Assembly: GCA_020284085.1 (NCBI GenBank)
Contig: JACEVL010000831.1
Location: 62,001 to 126,000, forward strand
Source of the DNA: Aporrectodea caliginosa
Taxonomy: Eukaryota > Annelida > Clitellata > Crassiclitellata > Lumbricidae
DNA length: 64,000 nucleotides
Direction: 5' to 3'
Shown piece by piece: positions 36,171 to 48,111 of this stretch (within the stretch, counting starts at the first letter, position 1; each line of letters begins with the position of its first letter). Below the pieces are notes generated by a model. That model made no database searches. It was not told where the DNA came from and saw only the letters and a program-made list of their open reading frames with translations. The translations under genes and the position numbers were made by a program.

Positions 36171-37304
36171 TCTCCCAGTTGGTCTTAGGGATGGCCCTTC
36201 ATCATCTTGGTTTCCTCCTCCTCCTCTTCCTACTTCTTCATGAATTGGGGAGTGAGTCTCACTGGCAGGTTTGTCCGTTCGTTCGTCTATATTGCTGGCT
36301 GGCTGGCTTAACACCGAGCACTTTCAACAGCAGTGCTTAAAATTGTATGGATTGGCTAACATATTTGGAACTACATTTCCATATCCTCCACTCCTGATGG
36401 CATATGGCCAACCTCTCTCACTCGCCATCTGACCAACGTCAGCAGTGTTCTAGTTCACTAGATGGCACTGTTGAAACAGAATTCACAAACTATCTTTCAC
36501 TCCTGGGAGATACTCAACGGCTAACTGCGGTAGACATTCCTGTAGTTGCCTACAACCATTAGGCTAACATCCACTACAAATTAACTTAAGTGTTTCTCAA
36601 ACTCCTTTAGGCTTCAATAGTTATAAGTACATAATGGCAGGCCTTCAAAACTTACTGAGCTCTGAGAGTACCCCTCCTATAGGCTAATCACTTTACCTAT
36701 AAACAAGGAATACTAATTGGTTGATCATACTTAAAGGGGTACTTCAAGTCAGAGTAGAAGCTGTATGCTCACATTAAGTTCATGACCCCAGCACAGAACA
36801 GGTGGTTTTTACACTAAAAGTTGTTATAGAAAGGAAGGATTGTGTATAACTTGTGGCTAAGTTTTTTGTAAGTATAGAAAATTAATTAGCTGGCATACAA
36901 AATGTGCTAACCTACACAGAGGTCTACTCTAAGAACCATTCCTTGCATACTGATGCAGAGGCTTTGACTTATATTGCCAGATATATATAGGAGAATACAT
37001 CTCATCTCAGTCTATAAATTCACAAATCTGCTGAATTTTTTTCAATTTCATATAAAGCTTTATTGATCACCAAATACAAGTTCATGTTCATTTGTTCAAT
37101 TTTGTTGCAGTCGTTCATGGGTGTCAATGGGTTAACACAAAAGGAGCAATATTGTTCCACTGGCAGGGTCGCCCATATCAGATGTGTGCAAAGTAATGCT
37201 TGTGCAGTAGTGCATACAGGTCAATGAATTATACATGTCTCAACCATTCATCATATGTTACACAGACAGAGAGAAAGAGGAAACATAATGAAAAGAATTG
37301 TTCT
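36171..37304. other. No recognised gene
   Basis: AT-rich DNA. Frames near 36086-36340 partly overlap the SINE and are not genes. Confidence 0.5.
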
Positions 37305-38478
37305 ATTCAGTAGTAAAATTAATGTAACAGTTGCCTCTACAGAAACTCCTCAGAAGTGTGGCTCTGAGGTTGAAGGAGCAATTGACTGAGGCACACAAAC
37401 AACCACAGCAATTCAACACAACTGATAGGACAACTTTTTGAACACCCAAATTCCTTTGATATTCATTTACAACCCACAAAAGGATGACAGGCTGAGTGGG
37501 AGCCATGCGGCAAGGTATTCCATGAAGGTCAGCCATCCACGTATTAACACAACTGGATTTGTCAGTAACCTAACCGCAGCCTTTATGAGTTGGTTTGTTT
37601 TGGAAACTGTATGAAATTGAAGTTGCAGGTGTTGTCAGGTTCAGTTCCATGTCAAAATACAAAGGTCAGGCAGATCGCTAGAAAGGGTCAATTTTGTATA
37701 TGGGCAGCCAATACAGTGATTATAGGATTGGTGACATGTGTTGACATTTTGCAGTTTTAGTGACATTTCTGGCCAAGGCATTTTGGACTCTTTGAGGCTT
37801 CATCTTGTTGGTCTTCAAAAAGCCAGTATGAAGCAAGTTGTAGTAATTGAAATGGCTAAAGAGTCAAAAAATCGTAAGGGACTGTAATGCCTGTTCCTAG
37901 GGTTATCACAGATGTTATAAGATCACAGATTGTGGGAAGACGTGCATGTGAAGTCAATACGTTCACTGAATGACAGGCTTGAGTCAAACACAACACCAAA
38001 ATTGCAGGCTAAGCAGTAAGCAGCTGTGTTATATGACAGAGGCGCCTAGCTGGACAGAATGGGCTTTGAAGCAATCTGGTTTCTGCCACTCAAGGTTGGA
38101 CTTGTTAAAGATGTAGGATAATAGAATAAGTGGGTTGGAAGAGAAGGAATTGAAGGAAATGTGGAGTTGAGTGTAAAAGTAATGTTCTTTTACTCAGAAA
38201 GATGTTAATGGGAGTGGTGCACAAAGAGAACTTAGCAAGTGGCTGAAATTCCTTCATGGAATACCTTGCCGCATGGCTCCCACTCAGCCCTTAATCCTTT
38301 TGTGGGTTGTAAATGCATATCAAAGGAAGTTGGTGGTTCACAAAGTTGTCCCATGAGTTGTGTTGGTTTACTGTGGTTGTTCATGTGCCTCAGTCGATTG
38401 ATCCTTCAACCTCAGAGCCACACTTCTGAGGAGTTTCTGTAAAGGTTGCCTTTACCTGTTTACATTAATTTTCAGCAA
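37305..38478. repeat. Long inverted repeat: ~240 bp arms, ~690 bp spacer
   Basis: 37305-37545 is the reverse complement, diverged, of 38238-38478. Both read CTTCATGGAATACCTTGCCG, CATGGCTCCCACTCAGCC, CTTTTGTGGGTTGTAAATG, TCAACCTCAGAGCCACACTT and CTGAGGAGTTTCTGT. The spacer has no recognisable gene. It could be a foldback transposon or two inverted copies of a dispersed repeat. The lone related copy at 2740-2935 favours the second reading. Confidence 0.85.
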
Positions 38479-39271
38479 AACAGAGCCTTCATGTGCCCTG
38501 TCCATCATTAGCTTCTCTGATGAAGTCAACAGAGTGAGAGTATTCAAATATGATTGGAACCATTATTTTTAGGGCCAGATCTGCTATGTAGACCAAGATA
38601 CCCAACATCAGGCCAAAATTATAACTGGAACTATTTTAGGGCCAGACCTGATAACCTAGATATCCAACATCAGGCTGAAATTTTGTCTTATTCCACTATC
38701 AAATTGTTTATCTTCAGATTGCATCACCCACCTTGATTTCCTTACTCTGGCAACTTTAGAAGAAATTAAGTCAAATGTTTGCTCGATTCCTTACAAACAG
38801 TAACTCCTAAATGCAATTGCAACCAATCAGTCGCTTGCTGAAGGGATCTTTCCCAGCGTGTTTCCCCTATGCAATAGCCCTGGGAAACATGCTGGGAAGG
38901 ATCTTTTGTTGAAGAAACCATATTTGGATGTTGACACTATGTCAAACTACCGACCAATCTCACATTGAAATTTTACTCCTAGACATCTTTTACATTTTTT
39001 ATGAAAGTTGACTGAAGACACAGCTGTCTTCAAACTCTTTACGTCTGTCTTTCCAGTCATCATATTAGCTGTGATGGATAGTGTTCGGAATGGGAACTAT
39101 GAGGAAGATGGAAGTCTGTCAACATCTTCAAGTCACCAACAAAGACAAAAATGATAGACCTCCCATCACAATCTCGGGTAGTCATATTGTTTACAAGTAT
39201 AGAAACCACATGCAGTGTACTATAGAATATTTTCCAATACTATTATAAAGTCCAATATATGCCGTTCAAAT
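38479..39271. other. Mostly nothing; one hairpin
   Basis: AT-rich DNA. The only structure is the hairpin at 38845-38910, listed separately. Confidence 0.5.
38845..38910. repeat. Hairpin with ~24 bp imperfect arms
   Basis: GGATCTTTCCCAGCGTGTTT and AAACATGCTGGGAAGGATC pair around a ~15-base loop with one or two mismatches. No target-site duplication is seen. Confidence 0.75.
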
Positions 39272-39279
39272 GTCATGAT

Positions 39280-39415
39280 CAGGGATCGAATGGGACCGGA
39301 ATAACATTCCGGTTCTTTTTTTATGACTGGAACGCCGTACGGGTAAAAATTTCAAGATTAACATGGCGCCTGAAGCCGGCACTCCGGTCCACTTTTGTTT
39401 AGAACAGAATCACTG
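39280..39415. mobile_element. Minimal hAT-like MITE, 136 bp, TSD GTCATGAT
   Basis: Exact duplications GTCATGAT lie at 39272-39279 and 39416-39423. The ends are CAGGGAT and, reversed, CAGTGAT. Inside, ACCGGAATAACATTCCGGTT is a near-palindrome. It is too small to encode anything. Confidence 0.85.
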
Positions 39416-39639
39416 GTCATGATACATGAAAGAATAGTCTAATAGAAATAAATAAATCATTCAGTAAAAGCTTACTGCTGATTTCTACTATAGTTCCATC
39501 GACAAAATGCGGCCACCTATCACACAATTCCTGATCAATTTAGCCTTGCCCATAGCCTACAGTACGTGTTGTCTTCCTAGTTAACTGGCGCGTATCAGAA
39601 GCGTTGTTACAAAGTACATGTTATACTGTCAAGTAATAG

Positions 39640-39850
39640 ACCCAGTTAGTTACAATGGTTAGAGCGTTCGTCTCAAGCACCTGTGATAGTTCAGGCTATT
39701 TCAGAGATTTAAATCTCGGGCAGGAACTGTCCATAAATGGGCACCTTAAATGGCCTGGCACCCACTCACACGGGCAGCGGTGGTGCTGGGGTCTCCCCCG
39801 ATCAATTCACTGCAAAAAATTTAGCCGGGTCCAGACAATACGTTCGCTAT
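39640..39850 (+). mobile_element. SINE-like element, family C
   Basis: A tRNA-like start (ATGGTTAGAGCGTTCGTCTC, then a B-box-like AGTTCAGGCT) is followed by a body and a tail ending GTTCGCTATATAAAA. The tail resembles that of family A. Only one copy is seen. Confidence 0.55.
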
Positions 39851-42089
39851 ATAAAAAAGTGTACATTTAGTAAAATTTACATTGACAGTCCCATAATTTG
39901 TTTTTCTACACGAATTGTTTACAGAATGTAACGACATACCTTAGCCACGAGCAAACGAAAAACTCCATCCATGCTTGCAATAAAAATTTAATCCATGATC
40001 AGACCTCGTCGTATGTCAACAAAGTGATGCAATCGGTGATCATAATGAAAATAAGCACATATTATAAGTGATAAACAAACGTTTGATTCTAACGCGAAAG
40101 CCATTACGTCCATCACTTATATTAAAGACCCACTCAACCAATGCCACCGGAAGTAAAAGAGACGTCACTAGAGGCGCCACATTACTTTAGGAAAATCAAA
40201 CTTTTTCAAGAGGAGAACAAATTCTTGCCGTAGTGTAAGCCTATAATTCAAATTAGACTAAATTAATCAGAACTATTTATTTGTAATTATTATAGAAAGC
40301 AAAAGACATTAGAATAAGAGATGCAAAAACCACAGAGACCTGAAACAGGAGAGGAGAGTTTCGTTTACGTCGAGAAATAAATGGAAGATGAGTCACAATA
40401 GGAATTTCTGAAAAGGCGAAACTTTCATTTTAGAGCCGAATCCTCAGCTCCAGCTGCTGCCGATACCTTGATCGATCTAGTTGACCTACGCGGAGCATTG
40501 CGTTTCTCAACATAGGCCTGTGGTCTATAGCTAATGGGCACTGGAGAAACGTGTTTGTTTAACCTAGTTATTACTCTTTTCACTCTTTTGAGTGTGCATG
40601 AATAACTCTTAAACTTCCTAACACGAATATGATTGTCAATAACCTCAGTCAAGTCCTTCGTCCTCCTCATTTTTAAGTCTTCTATCAAGATCAGTTATAT
40701 AGGCTATCACTATCCGTCTAGGAAGTTGGAAGCTTCGTTGAAACCTTGCCCACACAGAATCCATATTATTCTATGAGCCTGTATAATAATATACAGCCTT
40801 TGTGGGTTCCATCTGATGCCCTTAGAAATGCTGGAAAGGATGACGCTGTGTATATAACATTACTCCAGGTCGAATCGTAATGAATTAAATTATGAAGCAT
40901 TCTATAGTCGAATGACCCTGACCTGAATGACTATAGAGAGACTAGACTGACTGGGTGAGTTCAACTTGATATAGCCAGTGACACTGTACACAATGTGTAT
41001 CAGGCGGCTCAGGCCTTAAATAATATTTATCCTTGCAGTCTTTGACACTTTGGGGAATAGTACACCTACTTCGTAATCGTAAACTCCAAACTTCAAAACT
41101 TACGGCACCTCTTAAGAAACAGCCATCTGCATGGAGCCATTGAATGGTCTCATAACCAGTCAAGCGATTGTTGAGAAAGTTGGATAGGCCTATAATTTCA
41201 ATCTGTCCACCGACACTCTCACTCGTCTCTTCTTTTATGATGCACAGATAATTGTGACTGAAGAGTTTATCAGTTGTGCAGATAAAGTAGCCTTAGCTCC
41301 ATAATGCGGAAATGCAGAGTCTCTTTCAATGCATCATAGAATAGATGTTCATGTGGATCTTCACGTTATCCGCTAATTCAGGAAGGTCACTTTCGGGTGA
41401 TTTTATATGATGTCCAAGTTATTCTCCACCAAGGTTTTCTTCCATTGCAGCTTCCGCATGTGATTGAACCAGTCCCACGTAGCAAGATCCATCAAAGTCA
41501 GATTCATCTCAAATCAATTTCAAACGGTCAGACACTAAGATCACTTCTGGGTCTGCAAGGCAGTGGCATAGCCAAGGGACGGACAAGTGGTTTTGCAGAG
41601 GGCAACAGTGAAATTTTCAAGAAATTTTTAATCACTTGCAAGTTGCAACCAACAATGATTACATAAAAAGAGAATGTGCCCACAAAAAAGTCAGACACAA
41701 TAAACAATACATATATGCCTACTATGAGCACATTGAGTATGGTAAGCCTAACGAGTTTCAACTTTGGAATTGAAATGATCCAATTTCACTCTCTCTCTCT
41801 CAAGATGTAAAATTGCATGTCAGATCAAATCTTTCAAATATTCAGTAGCCTTTAGCTAAAACTGAAAAACTGCAAAACAGCATTTTATGCCAACAAAACA
41901 AACCATTGTATAACTCATCAGACTTTACCTTACCTAAATTGCATTTGCACGGACACTTTCAAAACAATAAAATTAGTTTGCAGTCCAGCAGTTCAAACCA
42001 ACTAGAAATTCAAAAATTTCCTAAGCAGATGACCATAACAGAAATTCTGAATGGCAGATTACAAACACGTAACTACGGTCTGAGGTTGT
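39851..42089. other. Unassigned DNA downstream of NFKBIL1
   Basis: CACCGGAAGTAAAAGAGACG at about 40145 resembles an ETS-type site next to a CRE-like core and could be a promoter, but no following exon is seen. An 87-codon minus frame (40425-40688, non-ATG first codon) is rich in Arg and Lys and unrecognised. The minus frame at 40942-41163 shares a short SLRLR-type block and the DNA CGTAATCGTAAACTC with the start of the LINE at 55-57 kb. Confidence 0.4.
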
Positions 42090-45000
42090 TCATTGTCTCG
42101 TATCTTGGCTTAAACGATTTAAAAGCTGTGACAAGGCCTTGACTTTCTCCAAAATGCGCTGCCTTTGACCACCAACCAATCGAGCACCACACCTGTGTAA
42201 GAAACGATCTGGATGCCATCGCACCTGTTGTCGTCTCAGGTAACTCCTGTATTCCACAGATCCTTTCTCAAGGTCACCAAACAGAAACTGTTCCACACTT
42301 TCCATGTCACAGCCAGATGCGTGCGGCCAGGGAATGTCATCGTAACAAAGCAAAAGGTCACTACGGGGGTCAGCTGTTGCTACTTTCTCTTCACCTGTGC
42401 TCAGATTTTTAACTGTCTTAATTGGTGAACACTGTTGCTTGAAAAGTTTATCACAGTTTCTTTCGTAGGTCGCCTTCGACTGGGACACACGAAGAAGTTT
42501 TCTTTCCTTTAGGCCACGCTGAAGTTCCTTCTGTGCATCAGCCATCTTCTTCTCAAAACTCCTCTGCTTCTCATCTGATATTTTGGGAATTTTGTAATTT
42601 TCAGATTTCGTTGAAGCAGTACGTTTGCTTTTCTGATTGTGTGACGACTGCGTAAAAGTTTTTGCGTACTTTGCATACCGTTCTTTAGCAATTCGGTCCA
42701 GCCAATCGTCAAATGTTTCGTATTCTTCTTCTTCATTATATTCACCTGAAAATAGTTTTAGAAAGTTGGTTATATGAATTTATCACTTTGTGTAGTCTTG
42801 TGTCACCATCATCAGTTCCTAATGCCTGCCATTTGACGGCAAAGTGTACGAATAAATTATATCCATTGTCATTAGTCATTTATCAAGTCCATTGCTCCCC
42901 ATAGGGTTAGTCCAAGTGATGTTATGTCCTCATTTATATCATCTATCCAGCATAGTCTTGGTTTGTCTTTGTTTCTTTTTCCTTCGAATCTTGCATGTAG
43001 TGCAGTGTGGAATTTGGTCAACTGGCATTCTCTATTATACACATCAAAACCATCTGTGTTGGACGACTTTGTCTAGCAAAGCTGGTTGAATATCTAATGA
43101 TTGTCTTAGTTTGTTTTAATGTGTTAACATCAGTGTGTTTATCAGATTATAAAAAATTTAATTTAAATTTTAAACATTCCTTTCCTGCTATTGCAATGAT
43201 GATTTATATAGCGTCATTGGTAGCAAAAAACTTCTATGATGCTTTACAAAACTGTCTACTGTCAGTGCAAATGTTAATGGTTAGGTAATAAGTTCCCTTT
43301 AACTGTTTTTGAATAGGTGCTAAATAACCTAGAACTTGAACAAGCTGTGACAGGCTTCTTTCTACAAAATGGCTACTTTTAGTTTAAGTCCAAACTGCAG
43401 CTTGTTACATGTAATAATGTAAATTTTTTATTCTATTTAAAGTCCTTGATGACCATTTTTAAGTGGAATAAACTTTAAAAATATCAATTCAAATTAGAAG
43501 CCTATCACGATCACAATACTTAAATACATACGTCATATGCTGCAAAGAAGACAATGCACTTGAATGCAGCCATAATGCATTTCTTGCTGGAATACTGCTT
43601 TTACTATTGCCTAACAGTTAATGAGAAAATCTGTTAAGACAAATGTTTGCTCTGGTTCTCTGTCTTTCGTCTTATCTGATTTGCACAGTATATAAAAATT
43701 TCTTACATGTTTATCATCATTATTATGTTTTTAATTAATTACCATAATATGGAAGAATTAAATGAATTTGTGTAGTCTTCTGTAGTTTATTTTAATGAAT
43801 GCAGCCAATGTACAACTGCTATAGCCTATAAGTAATCGTTGTGCATACACTACAGTAATGTTTACATTCAAATTTTTCAAAACTGGAATTGAAAACATAG
43901 TTAATTCAGCAGTTGCACTCACTAATCACCTGCGTTTTTCATTAAACCATTTGCACTGTAATTTCATGTTATTTATGTTTATATGAATTATATTCAGCAG
44001 GAAGTAATTCCAAAACAGTTCCTGTTTCATCCTGAAATAATCAGGCATGCATTAAAAAGCACATGGATAATTGGCCTAAAATTATATAATACACATCCAA
44101 TTTGAAACACAGATCTTAAAACTCTCTCAAAATAAAGAAATTTACATAAAAAATGTGAAAAAGATACAGGATGCTAACCAAATGTATAACCTCCCAAATT
44201 GTCATCAAATTCGCTCTGTGCTTCTTCAGCCATTTTGTTAAACCATGAAGAATTGTCCACGTCTGATGCAGAATCTTCTTCTTCACTGTCCTCTTCATCT
44301 GTGTTCTAAAATGAAGACCAATAATGATTTAAAAACTGGTTTAATAATATGTTCAGCTACCTGGCAATACTGGATGCCGCAAAATACAAAGTCTACACAA
44401 GTTCCATTAAATATAAACTCCATTTTCTTCAGCATAGTTCAACATACATTCTCTGGTTACCTTTATGTCGCACCTGTTTACATCAGTCTGATAGATGACT
44501 CAACAGCACTTTCATTATGGTGCTATATAAATGCTTTGCAGGCAAATCATAACACATATTCATCAGACAAAATGGAATGCCAATCAAATGTCAAACACCA
44601 AAATCCTAATGAAAATGATTGTTAATGCACCATGAACTGCCACTTATGGATATGTTTACCAACTCGATTCAACTACACATCTTCTCTTGCTTTTCGGACT
44701 CTCTAGGAAATCATATTACTCAAACTGACATTTAACCACAACTTATGAATAAGGATGCATATTTTAATATCCCTTATGTGTATGTATGTATTCATGTTGT
44801 TTGGTCGCTACATAAAATTTTTGCTACACCATATTATAAGTCGAGTCACCTCAATCCGTGGTGACTTGACGGGTCCATTTGCCCGTTCTGTCACAACGCA
44901 GTCCTGTTCTTTTTCCATGGACAATATGGAATGGGCTTCCCTTAGCCATTCGCCTTCCAGCAAATGTCTCCTAGTCTCAGTTCCATCCGCTATAAAGACC

Positions 45001-46526
45001 ACTTTCTTCCACTTGGCCTGGGTCTAAAAGCGCCTCTGAGTAGCGTCTTGAAGGGGCGCTATATAAGTTTTGATTGATTTAATGCATCTGTTTTTTGGGA
45101 CAATGACAGATATAAAAAATGCTCAAGCAATCTCAGATGGGTTAACATAGAAGTGTATATAGTAGAAGAGATTATACCTCTTGATATTGTTTCTGTAGAC
45201 GATTTTTAATGGATGCTGCAAGCATTCTTGGTGTTACCCCTTTGGAATCCACAGCATCAAGACTTGAAGGGCATTCTTTGATCAATGGAAGTATAAGATC
45301 TGTTTCCGCTTTAGAACAACAACAAAACACCATAAGTAAAAGACAAGATCTAACAGACAGGAATTTACACCACACAAGCACAAAGGCAGACAATTATTAA
45401 TCAAAAGTCATTCTCAAAAAGCTGTTAGAGAAAAGTATTATTATTTATTATTATTACGAAAATATATTTTTGGAACAATCTTTTGTCAGAAAAGTTATTC
45501 TTGTTTGCCTACAGCTAAAACTGAAAAAAAATGTAAATAAAATCAGCTATCCATACAGTAAAAAGACCAAAATTAATACTGGTAATTGCTAAGAACCTTG
45601 TCTTACTATACATTAGAGTATGACAACAGTATTAACGCAAGAAATTCTTATAAAAACATTCCTCGCCAACAAGTTATAGTAGCAACACCTGTTATTTACC
45701 ACTTGTCAGAATTAACTTTACCAATACTACGGGTGGCATTGAGGCATATTACTAATGCACCTGTCTTTCAACTTTGCATATAGGGTTCTAGTCCAAGTAT
45801 GTCATGTATATCGACAGTTCCTCATTATGTAGCAAGTACAGAAAGGCCATATGATCGTTGAAGTGCTGCTGTGTGTTCGAATTTCAGCCACAAAAACATC
45901 AGCAGTAACCAGGACTTATGGCTGTGAATACAGACCTGTAGGACTTGTTGGTGCTTTAAAGAGGAGGTTCTAACAATGTGACAGTTAAGACTTTTAGTTC
46001 TATTGGCCCTAAAAACTATCTATGTAAATCTTGTTTTGCCATCTAAGAGAATTCAAATGTCTTACCATACTGATGATTGTCTTCCATTGCATAGTAACAT
46101 GCAAGGTGTAGCGGCACTTGTCCACGCTTGTTTCGTGCCATAAGGTCGGCACCGCATTTCAACAGATATCTAAAATAAAGAAACATGTGCAAACACAGCT
46201 GTTCTGAAGGGCATGTATGTGGTAAACAAGTAGTCTTTTGTTTTGTGTGAATAAATTCATTTCCAGAAGTAAACAGATCTCAATGACATCAGATATATCA
46301 ATAATATCAGTAAATGGTTCTTTAGACACTCAGCCAAAAATCTAAAAAATTACCTCACAACGATATCACTTCCAGTCTCGCAAGCAAGGTGAAGCATTGA
46401 ATTTCGATGCTTAAAATGTTGATCGTTGACATCTATGTCATTTCTTTGCAGAAATAACTCCAACTTCGATGCATTATTTCTGCTGACATACTTAGTTATC
46501 TTCTTCGAATACCATTGTTTGCCCAT
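42090..46526 (-). CDS. NFKBIL1: NF-kappa-B inhibitor-like protein 1 (IkBL), five coding exons
   Basis: NFKBIL1 is a nuclear ankyrin-repeat protein linked to restraint of NF-kappa-B signalling and to mRNA processing. Coding exons on the minus strand are 46526-46354, 46169-46066, 45308-45178, 44305-44191 and 42745-42090; all junctions are GT-AG and the phases join cleanly. The product is 392 residues, against about 381 in human. Residues ~41-136 hold ankyrin repeats (SMLHLACETG, GQVPLHLACYYA). An acidic linker follows at ~137-150. The lysine/arginine-rich C-terminal half ends in a J-domain-like block with an HPD at 352-354 (QVRWHPDRF), a family hallmark. The ATG at 46526 is two bases after an acceptor-like TTTTAG, so a 5' UTR exon probably lies upstream. 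The introns hold a LINE tail and a SINE tail. Identity is strong; the first exon is less certain. Confidence 0.93.
42805..43030 (-). pseudogene. LINE 3' fragment in an NFKBIL1 intron
   Basis: It aligns with 5446-5650 (ATCATCAGTTCCTAATGCC, CTATCCAGCATAGTCTTGGT, CCTTCGAATCTTGCATGT). The minus strand reads the PRLCWID block. It sits in the intron between the last two coding exons, in the same strand as the gene. Confidence 0.7.
45025..45076 (+). mobile_element. SINE family A tail in an NFKBIL1 intron
   Basis: AGCGCCTCTGAGTAGCGTCT and TGAAGGGGCGCTATATAAG are the 3' end of family A, followed by TTGATTGATT. The head is missing. It lies antisense to the gene, in the intron between 44306 and 45177. 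Confidence 0.8.
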
Positions 46527-46528
46527 GT

Positions 46529-46739
46529 CTAAAATGTTACAGAAAAAGTAACAATAATGTGTAACAATAGTGATTAACAAACAGACTATCAACAATTTCA
46601 CTCGTGATCAAACTGATCTAATTATTCTGCTGAATTTCAGCATTATCCGCCGAAATATACAAATTAACTAGGGCGTTCCTTCGATGGAAGTGATAATATC
46701 GATAGCTGGTCCTCATCCGTATTTAGGTAAACCTTTTGA
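46529..46739 (-). promoter_or_regulatory. Probable 5' flank and promoter of NFKBIL1
   Basis: This is the only non-repetitive DNA upstream of the first coding exon before a LINE relic begins. On the minus strand it contains AGCTATCGATATTATC, a TATCGATA-like core known from housekeeping promoters in some invertebrates. The transcription start and any 5' UTR donor are not resolved. Confidence 0.35.
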
Positions 46740-47310
46740 AGAGCATTCATTATTGTTCAAAGTTATGATTGGATGGAGAGGAGCTGGAGCAAGTCACAGA
46801 GTTTGTGTATCTGGGAGGATTAATAATGGAAGATGGACAATGTTCAAAGGACATAAAAAGTAGGATTGGCTTGGCATCAGAGATGTTTGGCAGATTGAAT
46901 AAGCTATGGAAGACGAGCAGCATATCAACAAGAACAAAAGCAAAACTGTACAGAGCATTTGTCACTCCAGTAGTGATGCATGGATCCGAGTGTTGGTGCC
47001 TACGGAAGGAGGATGAAAGGAGGATTCTAGTGGTGGAAATTAACTAGCTAAGGAAAATAGCGGGAGAACCAGACGAGACAGGTTTCATAATGAGGTAGGT
47101 AATCCAGAAGGAGTTGGGACAGGGAAACACTGGTTGACAAGATCAGAAAAAGAAGACTGACTTAGTTTGGTCATGTAGCAAGAATGGATGATAAGAGACT
47201 ACCAGCAAGGGCATTATATTGCCACGTGGAGGGAACATGGAGTCGAGGAAGACGAACAAAGATATGGACAGAAATCGCCCATATTGCAGTAAATGTCAGT
47301 ATACTTCCCA
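46740..47310 (+). pseudogene. Dead LINE fragment: C-terminal part of a reverse transcriptase ORF
   Basis: The plus strand reads FVYLGGLIMEDGQCSKDI, then SEMFGRLNKLWKTSSIS, and SECWCLRKED: the post-RT thumb region of many non-LTR elements. The frame stops at 47042-47044. With frame changes it continues into GHVARMDD- and RGRRTKIW-type blocks to about 47290. A related fragment lies at 51935-52345. Confidence 0.8.
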
Positions 47311-47499
47311 GATGATGGTATTATTAATTACTAGAGGCACTATGCTGGAAACCAAGAATATTGTTTGAAAACCAGTTTCCATTATTGGTAAGACAGACAC
47401 TTTCTATTGAAAGGACATAGTTAAACCTTTCTGATATAATTAATGACAATTACAATTTACAAAGTTTTACCACAAACTCCATGGTTTTAACACATTGAC

Positions 47500-47590
47500 C
47501 GCCACCTACGAGTTAACTCGTAGTACAAATGTTTCCCGTACACGCCACCTACAAGTTATCTCGTAGTACAATTATTACATAGTGCAACAC
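47500..47590. repeat. Two ~43 bp repeats with an 18 bp perfect palindrome
   Basis: CGCCACCTACGAGTTAACTC-type sequence occurs twice. The first copy contains the perfect palindrome CTACGAGTTAACTCGTAG. The second has ACAAGTTATCTCGTAG. Confidence 0.8.
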
Positions 47591-47599
47591 GCAAACGCT

Positions 47600-47880
47600 G
47601 GCTCACGCCTAATAATGATGATGATGATGATGGCGGTGATGCTGATGGTGGTGATGTTGATGCTGGTGGTGATGATGATGATGATATGGTGGTGATGCTG
47701 ATGGTCATGATGCTGGTGATGCTAGTGATGCTTATGACGGTGGTGATGATGACGGTGCATCAGCATCACCATCATCAGCATACCCACCATCAGCATCATC
47801 ACCACCATGATGATGATGATGTTGATGGTGGTGATGATGATGATGATGTTGATGACGATGACGATGGTGGTGGTGATGAC
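47600..47880. repeat. Interrupted (GAT)n/(GGT)n trinucleotide tract
   Basis: GATGATGATG, GGTGATGCTGAT and CATCACCACCAT units fill the stretch, with a strand switch near 47760. The His/Asp-rich frames on both strands are translations of it. Confidence 0.93.
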
Positions 47881-47960
47881 CAGGGGCGGATCCAGGAGGG
47901 GCTAATCTGGCCATGCCTCCCCCATTTGATATTTGCTACGGACGTGGCCCCTCCATCACG
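47881..47960. mobile_element. Possible DNA transposon end fragment
   Basis: CAGGGGCGGATCCAGGAGGG resembles left termini of hAT-type elements seen in many animal genomes. No matching right end or duplication is found, so only a fragment is proposed. Confidence 0.35.
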
Positions 47961-48111
47961 AACTAGACGATGATCACTAGGCCTACATGATGATGATGGC
48001 TTGGCGTGTGGGTTTTTAACCCATTATGTGGTGGCGGTCAATGTGTTATGCAACTACTGTATTACAGTACCTACATCCAAGGGCATAAATTTGCGCCACA
48101 AAGTGGTAGTG

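Noticed and set aside
40425..40688. 87-codon basic protein on the minus strand
   Set aside because: The first codon is not ATG, no family is recognised, and no splice partner is found. It is kept only as a note.
46740..47310. Functional reverse transcriptase gene
   Set aside because: Only the region after the RT palm is present and the frame is broken by stops and shifts.
47686..47973. His/Asp-rich protein gene
   Set aside because: It is a translation of the GAT/GGT microsatellite, with a matching frame on the other strand.
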